64,000 nt of DNA from Ignavibacteria bacterium (lineage in GTDB: Bacteria; Bacteroidota; Ignavibacteria; Kapaibacteriales; UBA4661): positions 22,193-86,192 of the forward strand of contig CANHDJ010000007.1 in NCBI GenBank assembly GCA_947459425.1, in the 5' to 3' direction. The stretch's first letter is position 1. The number at the start of each line of letters is the position of its first letter. The notes below the pieces were generated by a model that saw only the letters and a list, made by a program, of their open reading frames with translations, was not told the origin of the DNA and ran no database searches. A program made the position numbers and the translations under genes. This document shows, one piece after another, positions 1-8,756 of this stretch.

Positions 1-915
1 CAAGCGCCTTTTTACTCGCCCGATTCCCTGTTTATTATCGAAAGCGTTTCGCCGAACCCCACGCCGCCCCGTGCGACAGCCGTGATGCGCGTTCGCTATG
101 TTGGCTCCGCCTGCCCGGACTCGAAAATTACGCCAAATGGTATTGAGGTTTTGTCCAATTATGGGTTTGATTGCAACAAACAGCCCGCACGAGTCACGCT
201 TTCGGCACGAACACTGCCAGCAACGGCACGGCTTTGGACGGATTCGATTTCGGCGGGTATCAGCGACACGACAAGTTTGCCTATTCGCCTTCGCAACCCG
301 CAGTATCTCCGTGAGGCTGGCGTGACGGGCTTCCGCTTTGTTTTGCGGTATGATTTCTCAACGCTCGTGCCGCTTGCCGCCGACAAAGGAACAATCGTGG
401 GTTCATCGCGTTTGCAGCCCGTTACCCTGATGTTGCCGTCGCCTATTCCTGCCGATAGTATTTTGGGGCGTGTGGCGTTCCAAGCGACGCTCGGTAGCAC
501 ATCGGGAACGCTGATAACGATTGAAAATCTGGAAGCACTCGGCAGCACGGGCGCAAGTTGCATAATCTTCGACAGCGCGGGTGTGCGAGGGAAGTTCATC
601 CTGCAACGCATTTGCTTAGAAGGCGGAATGCGGCTAGTGACGGCAGCCACAACGCGCACGACCCTTGCGCAAAACAAGCCAAATCCGGCTTCCGACGTAA
701 CAACGATTGATTTTTCGCTCTTGGAGCGGGGCTTAACAACAATAACGGTCTATTCCATCATGGGCGAAGCAGTGCTGCAAGCAATGACCGACCGTTTAGA
801 ACCGGGCGCGTATTCGCTGGATTTGGAGGTAAATCGCTTGCCCTCTGGCGTATATTTCTACGTTCTCCAAACACCAACCGACCGCAAAACCCGTAGAATG
901 GAGGTTATCCGATGA
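1..915 (+). CDS. T9SS-secreted protein, C-terminal part (5' end outside window)
   Basis: The frame is open from the first base of the window, so the true start lies upstream and only the last 304 residues are visible. The final ~80 residues look like a type A T9SS C-terminal sorting domain: a QNKPNPAS turn, then ITVYSIMGEAV, then LPSGVYFYVL and a basic tail ending in MEVIR. Such domains direct export through the outer membrane and are normally cleaved or modified at the surface. The visible upstream part has no family I recognise and resembles beta-rich surface modules. The stop overlaps the next start (ATGA), so the downstream OmpA-like gene is probably translationally coupled. Seen: sorting-domain pattern and overlap. 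Inferred: surface localisation. Confidence 0.8.
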   Translation, partial: QAPFYSPDSLFIIESVSPNPTPPRATAVMRVRYVGSACPDSKITPNGIEVLSNYGFDCNKQPARVTLSARTLPATARLWTDSISAGISDTTSLPIRLRNPQYLREAGVTGFRFVLRYDFSTLVPLAADKGTIVGSSRLQPVTLMLPSPIPADSILGRVAFQATLGSTSGTLITIENLEALGSTGASCIIFDSAGVRGKFILQRICLEGGMRLVTAATTRTTLAQNKPNPASDVTTIDFSLLERGLTTITVYSIMGEAVLQAMTDRLEPGAYSLDLEVNRLPSGVYFYVLQTPTDRKTRRMEVIR

Positions 916-3077
916 AAAAGCGATTACTGTTAAAGCGATTACTGTTCTGGCTCTTGGCGCTTTTTGCTCTACAAACGCCGCTTGCCGCACAAAAGCTGGA
1001 TTCTTCCGCTCGTACACGTTTTGGTGTTTTCGGGCAGTTCGCCTACAATATGCACCGCGCTAATTTTGCGACATTGCCGGGCGTACCAAATTGCTGCCCG
1101 CAATTTACCGATGCCGTCAGCAACGCTTATGCACTAGGCGCAATGTTCGATATTCCAATGAGTAATGCCTTTGGTTTCTCGCTTCGTGCAAGCTATACGC
1201 CTACGCCAGGGCGTTTTCAAGGCACCGAAAGCGATCCGTTGACGGCGTTGCAAAATATCGGCGGCGTACCAATTCCGGGAAGTAGCTTTTTTTATGTTCT
1301 TGACGCAAAACTCCGAAGCGTAGGATTAGAAGCACTTCTGACAATAAAGCCTCTGACAGGATTAACGCGAACTGATGACGGTCTCACCGTTCTTCTCGGC
1401 GCACGAGCCGGATACGTGGTGCAGCGCGATTTCGAGCAGAAAGAAGAAACATTTGCTGACTCGGTGTTGTTTGTTGACACCCGAAGCCGCTTGCGCAATG
1501 TCGTGAAAAGCAGCATTCCCGAAGCCAGCGCTTACAATATCTCGCTCATGGGCGGCTTGGCATGGGAAATCCCGCTCAACGCCAAGCGCACGGTCTATAT
1601 CACGCCGGAGGTGTTTTACTCCTTTCCGCTTACGCCCGTTATCCCAAGTGCCGCATTAAATGGTGCTTGGAGCGTTCATCAAATTCGTGCGGGCATTGCG
1701 CTGAAGTTTGCGCCGGAACGAAAAGTTATTGACACCACCAGCACCGAAGCACCTCCACCACCGCCCGTGCGCGATAGCACACCTGTTACGGTGGTTACGC
1801 CGCCCAGCAAAGGCGATACGCCGTCAGAGCCAACGCCGAAAACAGGCGTTGAGGTTGGTGGCAAAGAACTTTCCGCATCGCTCACCGCCGTTGGTGTGGA
1901 GCGCGACGGCAAGGAACTGAGCAACGTGACCTTTCGGATTGAAGAATTTTTATCCACGAATTTGCGCCCGCTTCTGCCTTACGTCTTTTTTGAGCAGGGC
2001 AGCGATAATATTCCCGAACGCTACGACCGCCTTTCAAAACGTGATGTAGATGATTTTTATGTGGATAAACTGCATAACTACGAAATGTTGGAGACCTATC
2101 ACCACATTATGAACATCGTCGGGCGAAGAATGTTGGCGCACCCGAACGCCAGACTCACGATTACGGGCTGCAACGACAATACGGCGACGGGAGAGCGCGG
2201 AAATACAGCACTTTCCTATCGTCGTGCGAAGGCAGTGCGTGATTATTTGACGAATGTGTGGAATATTGACACGGCGCGAATGCCGATTCAAGTCCGCAAT
2301 CTTCCCGCAACGCCGACGGTTTCTAACACCAAACTCTACGATACCGAAGTTGTGCAAGAAAATCGCCGGGCGGAGTTTTCCTCCGATACATGGGAAATTC
2401 TCGAACCTATCAAAACGCAAGATACCGTGCGGACGGTCTCGCCGCCGATTATTCGCTTGCGACCACGCATAAAACTGCCTTCGGGGAACGTCAAGGAATG
2501 GCGCGTCACGGTAGGGCAGGACGGTCAGGTATTGAAAGAGTTTCGCGGAACGGGCGCTATTCCTGCGGTTTTGGATTGGAATATTACGGAAAACCAAGCC
2601 ACCGTGCCACGTGCGCCGACACCGCTTGAATACTCGCTCTCGGCTGTGGACGATAGCGGCAATCGCCTTTCGACCAAAGGCTCGTCGCCGGTGGAGCAGA
2701 TAACGATATTGCGCAAGCGCCGCGAACGCCTCAAAGACCGTGAAATTGACCGTTACAGTTTGATTTTGTTTGATTTCGATAAATCGAATTTAACAGCAAT
2801 TCAAAATCGTATTGCTTCTTTTATCAAAACACAAATCGCACAAGAAGCAACGGTGCGCATTTCGGGCTATACCGATTACACAAACCCGCTTGATTACTCG
2901 CTGCGCCTCTCCAAAGCCCGCGCCCGCGAAACAGCATCGGCATTGGATTTAGCAAAAAAAGCAGAAGTGCGTGGTCTGGGAAAAACCGTGTTGTTGTACG
3001 ACACCGAGATCCCGGAAGGGCGCTTTTACTGCCGTACTGTGACGATTGTCGTTGAAACGCCAATTCAGCCGGAGTAA
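912..3077 (+). CDS. OmpA-family outer-membrane protein with two OmpA-like domains
   Basis: 721 residues. Residues 1-26 form a signal peptide (basic start, Leu-rich core, ending AAQ). Residues ~30-270 are beta-rich with alternating aromatics, consistent with an outer-membrane barrel. A Pro-rich linker follows at ~277-312. There are two segments of OmpA/MotB type: ~353-490 (VFFEQGSDNIPE, then TGCNDNT and LSYRRAKAVRDYL) and ~614-715 (ILFDFDKSNL, then SGYTDY and LSKARARETASAL). Both retain the Asp and Arg that bind diaminopimelate in peptidoglycan. OmpA normally carries one such domain. The role is probably anchoring the outer membrane to the wall. The start overlaps the stop of the upstream T9SS cargo gene, suggesting the two act together. 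The C-terminal domain is certain; calling the first one an OmpA domain is somewhat less so. Confidence 0.85.
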   Translation: MKKRLLLKRLLFWLLALFALQTPLAAQKLDSSARTRFGVFGQFAYNMHRANFATLPGVPNCCPQFTDAVSNAYALGAMFDIPMSNAFGFSLRASYTPTPGRFQGTESDPLTALQNIGGVPIPGSSFFYVLDAKLRSVGLEALLTIKPLTGLTRTDDGLTVLLGARAGYVVQRDFEQKEETFADSVLFVDTRSRLRNVVKSSIPEASAYNISLMGGLAWEIPLNAKRTVYITPEVFYSFPLTPVIPSAALNGAWSVHQIRAGIALKFAPERKVIDTTSTEAPPPPPVRDSTPVTVVTPPSKGDTPSEPTPKTGVEVGGKELSASLTAVGVERDGKELSNVTFRIEEFLSTNLRPLLPYVFFEQGSDNIPERYDRLSKRDVDDFYVDKLHNYEMLETYHHIMNIVGRRMLAHPNARLTITGCNDNTATGERGNTALSYRRAKAVRDYLTNVWNIDTARMPIQVRNLPATPTVSNTKLYDTEVVQENRRAEFSSDTWEILEPIKTQDTVRTVSPPIIRLRPRIKLPSGNVKEWRVTVGQDGQVLKEFRGTGAIPAVLDWNITENQATVPRAPTPLEYSLSAVDDSGNRLSTKGSSPVEQITILRKRRERLKDREIDRYSLILFDFDKSNLTAIQNRIASFIKTQIAQEATVRISGYTDYTNPLDYSLRLSKARARETASALDLAKKAEVRGLGKTVLLYDTEIPEGRFYCRTVTIVVETPIQPE

Positions 3078-3196
3078 GATGTGTGAGAATTGTGCAGGAA
3101 CAATTTGTATTTCTCTCATTCGTTTGATAATTTAGACATGACAAATTATCCTTGCTACTCTTGCTCGTCCTTTGTTCCATTTTTCCTCATTTGACC

Positions 3197-4105
3197 ATGT
3201 TCCTCTCACCACATCTCCATTTTCGCGCACTATTGATGATTGCTTGCGTAGCAAGCCTTGGTTTAGCAGCACAAACAACCCTTTTCGCTCAGGAAAACGA
3301 AGGCTCATCGCCGTTGGAACTCGGTCGGCGTGTTGTGCCGGATGTGATTGGTATCATTGCCGGTCCCGGCTTTAATGTACAGAACGGCTCGTTTGTGACG
3401 GATACGTGCCAATGCAAATTTAACAATGGAGTAGGCGCGGGCTTGGTGGTTGGATTAATGTATGAGAAAAATTTACTCACGCCAAACGCAACATGGCGAC
3501 TAGGAACGGTGAATATCGGCGCTCGTCTGATGTACGAGAATCGCAACATCAATGCGGCTTTTAGGGAATATGAGACTCTCTCGTTTCGCTCACCAACCCG
3601 ACCGGAGCTATCGTTCTCTATTCCGACGCTGTTCCGCCACTTAGCGGAATTGAATTTTTCTATGATTACTCTCAGTCCGTATGTGGCTTGGAATCCTCTG
3701 AGTATTGGCATTTTCCAACCATTTGTGCAAGTTGGCTTGCAAGGCGGTCTCATCGTCAATAGTCGGCTGCGGCATACTATCTCTGTTCTTGAGCCGGAAA
3801 AAGTTTTACCGAATGGTGAGAGATCAACTGCCTCCATTCAGATTATTAGAGGTCAAGATACGACGTATTCCGACCGCAAAGTTCTCCAAGATAATGATAT
3901 TACGAACCGCGTTAATACGGTGCAGATTGCAGCCAATATAGCCGTTGGTACGGATATTCCTTTTGGCACACGCTTTCGCCTCAGCCCGATGCTCAACTAT
4001 GTTATCCCCTTAACTCAAATGCTATCAAGCCCGACCTTGAACGAAAATTTCAGCATTTCTTCTTGGCAGGTCTTAGTAGCGCTGAAAATGACCTTGGAAC
4101 GCTGA
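3197..4105 (+). CDS. outer-membrane beta-barrel protein, unknown function
   Basis: 302 residues from the ATG at 3197. An upstream ATG at 3152 would place extra hydrophobic residues before the natural signal peptide, so the inner start is preferred. Residues 1-32 form a signal peptide ([16 protein letters not shown], ending LFAQ). The rest has alternating beta strands ([49 protein letters not shown]) and ends in a strand finishing with LER, typical of small barrels of the FCB group. No motif gives a function. It is the third envelope gene in a row on this strand, 119 bp after the OmpA-like gene, and is followed by a hairpin repeat at 4150. Confidence 0.65.
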   Translation: MFLSPHLHFRALLMIACVASLGLAAQTTLFAQENEGSSPLELGRRVVPDVIGIIAGPGFNVQNGSFVTDTCQCKFNNGVGAGLVVGLMYEKNLLTPNATWRLGTVNIGARLMYENRNINAAFREYETLSFRSPTRPELSFSIPTLFRHLAELNFSMITLSPYVAWNPLSIGIFQPFVQVGLQGGLIVNSRLRHTISVLEPEKVLPNGERSTASIQIIRGQDTTYSDRKVLQDNDITNRVNTVQIAANIAVGTDIPFGTRFRLSPMLNYVIPLTQMLSSPTLNENFSISSWQVLVALKMTLER

Positions 4106-4149
4106 GGTTTCTGCACAGACTCTGGATCGGAACGGTTCAAATATTGCTC

Positions 4150-4177
4150 CGTCGGGCGGCTTCTTCGCCGTCCGGCG
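4150..4177. repeat. hairpin repeat, family 1, copy A
   Basis: An 11-bp stem (CGTCGGGCGGC / GCCGTCCGGCG, two G-T wobbles) encloses the 6-base loop TTCTTC. It lies between the outer-membrane protein gene and ribH, about 30 bp before the ribH start. No T-tract follows on either strand, so it is not a plain terminator. The same structure recurs at 4708, 4809 and 31802. Confidence 0.75.
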
Positions 4178-4208
4178 GGTGGTCTTTACTCCCATTCTTT
4201 TAATTTTT

Positions 4209-4682
4209 ATGGCAATCAAAACTCTTGAAGGTATCTTTAATGCTCAAGGAAAATCCTTTGGCATCGTTGTGGCACGGTGGAATAGCTTTGTCGTGAACAA
4301 ACTCTTGGAAGGCTCATTGGATGCGCTGCGGCGGCATAATGTCCCCGATGAAGCGATTACTGTTGCGTATTGCCCGGGAAGTTTTGAGATACCGCTTGTT
4401 GTCAAAGCAATGGCGGACAGCAAAAAATATGATGCGGTGATTGCACTTGGGGCGGTGATTCGTGGTTCCACGCCTCATTTTGACTATGTTGCGGCTGAAG
4501 TAACCAAAGGCGTTGCACACGTAGGGCTTGATTCGGGCGTTCCCTGCGTCTTTGGCGTTTTGACAACCGACACGATTGAACAAGCCATAGAGCGCTCCGG
4601 CACAAAAGCTGGCAATAAGGGCTTTGAAGCGGCGACGGTTGCTATTGAAATGGCTTCATTACTGGATGCACTAAAAAAATAA
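4209..4682 (+). CDS. ribH: 6,7-dimethyl-8-ribityllumazine synthase
   Basis: 157 residues from the ATG at 4209; an in-frame start at 4179 would add ten hydrophobic residues not found in the family. The enzyme condenses 5-amino-6-ribitylamino-uracil with dihydroxybutanone phosphate, the penultimate step of riboflavin synthesis, in the cytoplasm as an icosahedral or pentameric assembly. Family motifs are present in order: [44 protein letters not shown] (with the catalytic His region) and [21 protein letters not shown], then the NKGFEAA tail. The length is typical. No other rib genes are adjacent, so it is a stand-alone riboflavin gene here, enclosed by three copies of a hairpin repeat. Confidence 0.97.
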   Translation: MAIKTLEGIFNAQGKSFGIVVARWNSFVVNKLLEGSLDALRRHNVPDEAITVAYCPGSFEIPLVVKAMADSKKYDAVIALGAVIRGSTPHFDYVAAEVTKGVAHVGLDSGVPCVFGVLTTDTIEQAIERSGTKAGNKGFEAATVAIEMASLLDALKK

Positions 4683-4707
4683 TGGAGAAAATCTTTCCAG
4701 AAACCCG

Positions 4708-4735
4708 CGCCGGACGGCGAAGAAGCCGCCCGACG
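4708..4735. repeat. hairpin repeat, family 1, copy B (inverted)
   Basis: Reverse-complement orientation of copy A: CGCCGGACGGC, loop GAAGAA, GCCGCCCGACG. It begins 25 bp after the ribH stop. The 216-bp gap from 4683 to 4898 holds this copy and copy C; I see no gene in it, and an open frame there codes mostly for the repeat. Confidence 0.75.
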
Positions 4736-4808
4736 GGGAGACTGTTCCTTCTTATTCGCACCACAAACACTGCGTTATCTACGCCATCACACGCTGCACG
4801 AACCGCGC

Positions 4809-4836
4809 CATCCGGCGGCTTCTTCGCCGTCGGGTG
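4809..4836. repeat. hairpin repeat, family 1, copy C (diverged)
   Basis: CATCCGGCGGC, loop TTCTTC, GCCGTCGGGTG. Relative to copy A, two stem positions have changed on both arms (a G-C pair to A-T, another G-C to C-G), so pairing is kept while sequence drifts. This points to selection on the folded form or to independent spread of variant elements. Confidence 0.65.
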
Positions 4837-4898
4837 GCTTCTTCACTCTCTACCTACATTGCTTCCCTTCTTCTCCCAGACGTACCCTCAACTCAAGC

Positions 4899-6023
4899 AT
4901 GACCCCAAAACCTCTCATTCTCTCCGTTGTCGGCGCACGACCAAATTTTATGAAAGTTGCGCCGATTCATCGTGTGTTCTCTGCACCTGAGTTTACCAGC
5001 CTTACACAGCACCAAATCGTTCACACGGGGCAGCATTACGACGCTGCCATGTCGGATGCTTTTTTTCGTGACCTCGAAATGCCCGAACCCAAGTATTTCC
5101 TTGGTGTTGGCTCTGGCTCTCATGCCGAGCAGACGGCAAGAGTAATCGTTGAATTTGAAAAGGTGTGTTTGGAGGCAAAGCCCGCATTGGTACTGGTTGT
5201 TGGGGATGTCAATTCCACCATTGCCGCTACATTGACGGCAACAAAACTCGGCATACCTGTCGCACACGTCGAAGCCGGCTTGCGAAGCGGCGACCGCACC
5301 ATGCCGGAAGAACTCAATCGTATTGCCACCGATGCACTCTGCGATTATGCTTTTGTTACCGAGAAAAGTGGTGTCGATAATCTTTTACGTGAGAATTTTC
5401 GGTATGACCGCGTGCATTTTGTTGGGAATACGATGATTGATTCACTCCATTTTGCTCTGTCCAAAGCCCGTCAATCCCCAATTCTGCATGACCTTTCGCT
5501 AGAAGACCGCCAGTATGCCCTTGTAACGCTCCACCGCCCGTCGAATGTGGATGATGCGGTGCAGTTGCAGTCGCTCGTGGAAATGCTCCTAGAAGCGGCG
5601 GAAACGTGTTCTATCGTGTTTCCTGTGCATCCGCGCACACGCAAACATTTGGAGCGTTTTGGGCTTCTGGGACGTATCGAACAGCATCCGCGCTTTATTC
5701 TCACCGAGCCGCAAGGTTACGTGAATTTCCTTGCGCTGATGATGAACGCCCGTTTTGTAATGACCGATTCCGGCGGTGTCCAAGAAGAAACAACCGCGCT
5801 TGGGGTCTCGTGTTTGACGCTTCGCACGACAACCGAGCGCCCGATTACGTGCGAAATTGGAACAAATATTCTTATCCCGCCCACAACGGAAAATATTCGC
5901 ACAGCGCTCCGAAAGGCGCTTCAAGAGACTGCCCCGCCATCGTACACGCTGCCACCGCTCTGGGACGGAAAAGCTGCCGAACGCATTGCCGCGATTATTG
6001 CTCAGGAATGCCTCAAAAGCTAG
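4899..6023 (+). CDS. wecB: UDP-N-acetylglucosamine 2-epimerase (non-hydrolysing)
   Basis: 374 residues, the usual length. It interconverts UDP-GlcNAc and UDP-ManNAc for surface polysaccharide synthesis in the cytoplasm. Visible signatures: VVGARPNFMKVAPIHR at the N-terminus, VHTGQHYD, VVGDVNSTIAATLTATKLG, HVEAGLRSGDRTMPEELNR (with active-site acidic residues), VTLHRPSNVD, FPVHPRTRK, and TDSGGVQEETTALG followed by LRTTTERPIT, the nucleotide-binding end. The start sits directly at the expected N-terminus. Its pathway partner, the UDP-HexNAc 6-dehydrogenase gene, lies 48 kb away at 52815, so the two steps are present but not clustered. Confidence 0.95.
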   Translation: MTPKPLILSVVGARPNFMKVAPIHRVFSAPEFTSLTQHQIVHTGQHYDAAMSDAFFRDLEMPEPKYFLGVGSGSHAEQTARVIVEFEKVCLEAKPALVLVVGDVNSTIAATLTATKLGIPVAHVEAGLRSGDRTMPEELNRIATDALCDYAFVTEKSGVDNLLRENFRYDRVHFVGNTMIDSLHFALSKARQSPILHDLSLEDRQYALVTLHRPSNVDDAVQLQSLVEMLLEAAETCSIVFPVHPRTRKHLERFGLLGRIEQHPRFILTEPQGYVNFLALMMNARFVMTDSGGVQEETTALGVSCLTLRTTTERPITCEIGTNILIPPTTENIRTALRKALQETAPPSYTLPPLWDGKAAERIAAIIAQECLKS

Positions 6024-6111
6024 AAAAAAGATTTCTTGCTGACAATTCCGTAGAAAAAGCGTAGTTTTGCGTCCAATATTTTTTCTTTTTCATCTGGAAA
6101 GGCTGACCATT

Positions 6112-7056
6112 GTGGAACCATTACCCCAGAATACGGATAATTCCTCGCCACAGGCAATCAAAAAACTTTATACCCAGCGCGACCGCGTTGTTCGGGCAAT
6201 GACCGAGGATGGATTCTTTCGCTTGGCGGCGGTGCGCAATACAAGAACCGCCCTCTCTGCACAGGAACGTCACAATCTCAGCCCGCTTGCTGCCGTGCTT
6301 TTGGGGCGAGCTATGGCGGGTGCTTCGCTTTTGGCGGCATTTCTGAAAAGCGAGGAGCGCATGATATTGGACTTTTCCGGCAATGGTCCGGCTGGTAAGG
6401 TTTTTGCGGAGTCTTTAAGCGTCGGTGAAGTGCGTGGCTATGTTCAAAACCCCGAATGTGTGTTGGATTTCTCTTACAATAATCCTTCGCTTGGCAGTGG
6501 GCTTGGTATCGGGCTTTTGCGGGTTTCGAGAATTTTGTATAACCAGTTTGAACCGACAACGGGCGTAGTGGAGCTTGTTTCCGGCGACATCAGTACCGAT
6601 TTGGCGTATTATCTCACCCAATCCGAACAGATTCCGAGCGCCGTCATGTTGGATGTAAGTATTGATAAAGAAGGAAAAGTCGCCCAATCCGGCGGACTTA
6701 TGGTTCAGGCTATGCCGGGAGCGCCGGAGAGTTTGATTCAGCGTATGTACGATAATATCAAGAAATTAGACCATATCGCGGACACCCTGGGAACGGGCTA
6801 TTCGCCTCAAGAAATGCTGCAAATTGTTGCCGATTCACCGCTTACCGAAACGTCGGATACACCAATTGACTTTTTTTGCCGATGCTCGCTTGAGCGCTTC
6901 AAATCAGCACTTTCGACCCTTGGTATTGAGGAGGTCAAAGAAATGCGCGAGCAAAATCAACGCGAGCTTGTCTGCCGCTACTGCAATAGCCACTATAATC
7001 TTAGTGATAGTGATTTTGAGGATATTATTGGCACATTGCAAGCGAAAAATAACTAA
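6112..7056 (+). CDS. hslO: Hsp33 redox-regulated holdase chaperone
   Basis: 314 residues from a GTG at 6112, chosen because AAAGG lies 9 bases upstream and the family-like sequence begins shortly after; a TTG at 6067 would add a hydrophobic stretch. Hsp33 is a cytoplasmic chaperone switched on by oxidation: zinc held by four cysteines is released and disulfides form. The C-terminus shows the zinc switch: CRC at C256/C258 and CRYC at C288/C291, a CxC-x29-CxxC pattern. The N-terminal fold shows LSPLAAVLLGRAMAGASLLA, RMILDFSGNGPAGKVFAE and a GYVQNPE motif. The gene is single on its strand between wecB and a small envelope protein, with no obvious operon link. Confidence 0.95.
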   Translation: MEPLPQNTDNSSPQAIKKLYTQRDRVVRAMTEDGFFRLAAVRNTRTALSAQERHNLSPLAAVLLGRAMAGASLLAAFLKSEERMILDFSGNGPAGKVFAESLSVGEVRGYVQNPECVLDFSYNNPSLGSGLGIGLLRVSRILYNQFEPTTGVVELVSGDISTDLAYYLTQSEQIPSAVMLDVSIDKEGKVAQSGGLMVQAMPGAPESLIQRMYDNIKKLDHIADTLGTGYSPQEMLQIVADSPLTETSDTPIDFFCRCSLERFKSALSTLGIEEVKEMREQNQRELVCRYCNSHYNLSDSDFEDIIGTLQAKNN

Positions 7057-7079
7057 TACTCCATCCCAAGCCCCACACT

Positions 7080-7658
7080 ATGCGCTTTCTCAAGAATGTG
7101 TTTGCTGTCTGCGTCTTTTGCTGCGCCCTTGCTCTTTGCCATCAAAGCGCCCTTGCCCAAGATATGCGCCAATACAGCCCCGAAGAGCGTTTTGCCCAAA
7201 CCGCGAAAAATACACTCTTTGTCGAGGGTTTGGGAAATGGTGGATTATACTCGTTCAATTTCGACCGACGGCTTGCGCCCACGTGGAATGTGCGGCTTGG
7301 GTTTAGCAATTATCGGGCAGATGCGGCTCTGGCAAATGTTTTTTCCGGTGCAGCTTCTCTGGTTGTTGTTCCGCTTATTGCTTCGTATCTGTATAATTTT
7401 CCTGAAAGTAACAGCTATTTAGAACTTGGTGGGGGAATTTCGTCGCTTTTTGCTACGGTCTCGGTAACAACAGTTGTTCCAGCCAGTGCTACAGCCTACA
7501 CGCCTATCCCGACTTTCGTGATAATGTACCGTATTATGCCAAGCGAAGGCGGATTTTCACTGCGAGCAGGGCTTACGCCGCTTATTCTCCCCAATTTTTT
7601 TCTCCCTGTTCTGCCGTGGCTTGGTGTAAGCCTTGGTTGGACATTTGGCGGTTTTTAA
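7080..7658 (+). CDS. small outer-membrane protein, unknown function
   Basis: 192 residues, starting 23 bp after hslO. Residues 1-27 are a clear signal peptide (RFLKNVFAVCVFCCALALC, ending ALAQ). The mature part carries the GNGGLYSFNFDRRL pattern and alternating strands (LYNFPESNSYLELGGGISSLFA, GFSLRAGLTPL) and ends in VSLGWTFGGF, a terminal strand with Phe as the last residue, as barrel-assembly substrates have. No enzymatic motif. Similar short barrel-like proteins with a VEGLGNGGLYS start are common in Bacteroidetes; function unknown. Confidence 0.65.
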   Translation: MRFLKNVFAVCVFCCALALCHQSALAQDMRQYSPEERFAQTAKNTLFVEGLGNGGLYSFNFDRRLAPTWNVRLGFSNYRADAALANVFSGAASLVVVPLIASYLYNFPESNSYLELGGGISSLFATVSVTTVVPASATAYTPIPTFVIMYRIMPSEGGFSLRAGLTPLILPNFFLPVLPWLGVSLGWTFGGF

Positions 7659-7679
7659 TACTCCATTTCTCTCCCTATC

Positions 7680-8735
7680 ATGTCCATTCTCCGTGCTGCC
7701 TATCGCATGACACGCGCTGGTTCGCTGGCTAACCTGCACCATGTCCACGAGCCTCTTGCAGAGCCTCTTGATAACGAGGTCTGCGTTGAAGTTCGTGCTA
7801 TCGGACTCAATTTTGCCGATATTTTTGCCATGATGGGCTTGTATAGCGCTACGCCCAAAGGGAGTTTTGTTCCTGGACTGGAATACACTGGTGTGGTGCG
7901 CTCTGTGGGCAAATCGGTCAGCCGCGTGAGCGTTGGTGATGCCGTCATAGGCGTTGTGCGCTTTGGCGCATACACAACGCACGTCGTCGTTGATGAAAAC
8001 TACGTTTTGCCGCTTCCCGAAGGGTGGACGTTTGAAGAAGGTGCAGCCTTTACGGTGCAAGCGCTGACGGCGTATTACGCACTGTTGCCTTTGGGTGCTA
8101 TGCGCAATGGTGCAACGGTGCTGATTCATAGCGCTGCCGGTGGCGTAGGCATTGTTGCCAACCGCATTGCAAAGCGCCTTGGGGCGTTTACAATTGGTTC
8201 GGTCGGCACATCCGATAAAATTCCGCTTTTGCAGAAAGAGGGCTATGATCGGGTATTCGTACGGTTCGGCACGTCCTATCGGGCTGCAAAGCACGACCTT
8301 GACACAGCCCTTGGCAATCGTCCTCTGTCGCTGGTACTGGATAGTTTGGGTGGGAATGCCCTCCAAGCAAGCTATGATGCGCTTGCTCCTGCCGGGCGCA
8401 TTGTGTGTTTTGGTTCGGCAAATATGGCGTTTCAAGGCAAGCGCCCGCCGTATTTGTCGCTTATCTGGAAATGGCTTCGTCGCCCCAAATTTGATGCACT
8501 GGCAATGATTGAGCAGAATAAAGCGGTGATGGGATTTAATTTGATATGGTTGTGGGATAATCTGGACGAAATGACGCGCCTTTTGCATGAAATTGACGCT
8601 CTAGGGCTTCCCAAGCCACTTGTGGGGCATACTTATCCTTTTGCTGCACTGCCCGAAGCCATTACCGCATTTCAATCCGGCAAGACCGTTGGCAAAGTGG
8701 TGGTGCGGGTTTCAGACGATGACCGCCCGTTGTGA
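7680..8735 (+). CDS. MDR-family NAD(P)H:quinone oxidoreductase-like protein (VAT-1-like)
   Basis: 351 residues. Medium-chain dehydrogenase/reductase fold: catalytic-domain segment GLNFADIFAMMGLY with FVPGLEYTGVV, a Rossmann segment with VLIHSAAGGVGIVANRIAKRLGA (cofactor-binding AAGGVG) and the SLVLDSLGGNALQASYDALAPAGRIVCFG region, then a C-terminus ending GKTVGKVVVRV. The zinc-ligand Cys/His set of alcohol dehydrogenases is absent, so a zinc-independent quinone or enone reductase is expected. The middle segment GKRPPYLSLIWKWLRRPKFDAL resembles the VAT-1/synaptic vesicle subgroup. It starts 21 bp after the small envelope gene and may share its transcript. The substrate cannot be told. Confidence 0.85.
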   Translation: MSILRAAYRMTRAGSLANLHHVHEPLAEPLDNEVCVEVRAIGLNFADIFAMMGLYSATPKGSFVPGLEYTGVVRSVGKSVSRVSVGDAVIGVVRFGAYTTHVVVDENYVLPLPEGWTFEEGAAFTVQALTAYYALLPLGAMRNGATVLIHSAAGGVGIVANRIAKRLGAFTIGSVGTSDKIPLLQKEGYDRVFVRFGTSYRAAKHDLDTALGNRPLSLVLDSLGGNALQASYDALAPAGRIVCFGSANMAFQGKRPPYLSLIWKWLRRPKFDALAMIEQNKAVMGFNLIWLWDNLDEMTRLLHEIDALGLPKPLVGHTYPFAALPEAITAFQSGKTVGKVVVRVSDDDRPL

Positions 8736-8756
8736 CGTGTTTTCTCGCTCATTTTC

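Noticed and set aside
4682..4990. A 102-codon open frame directly after ribH
   Set aside because: Its translation is dominated by the two hairpin repeats, it runs into the true start of wecB in another frame, and it has no protein-like features.
7557..8588. A 343-codon minus-strand frame opposite the MDR gene
   Set aside because: Fully antisense to clear MDR motifs and without domain-like sequence.
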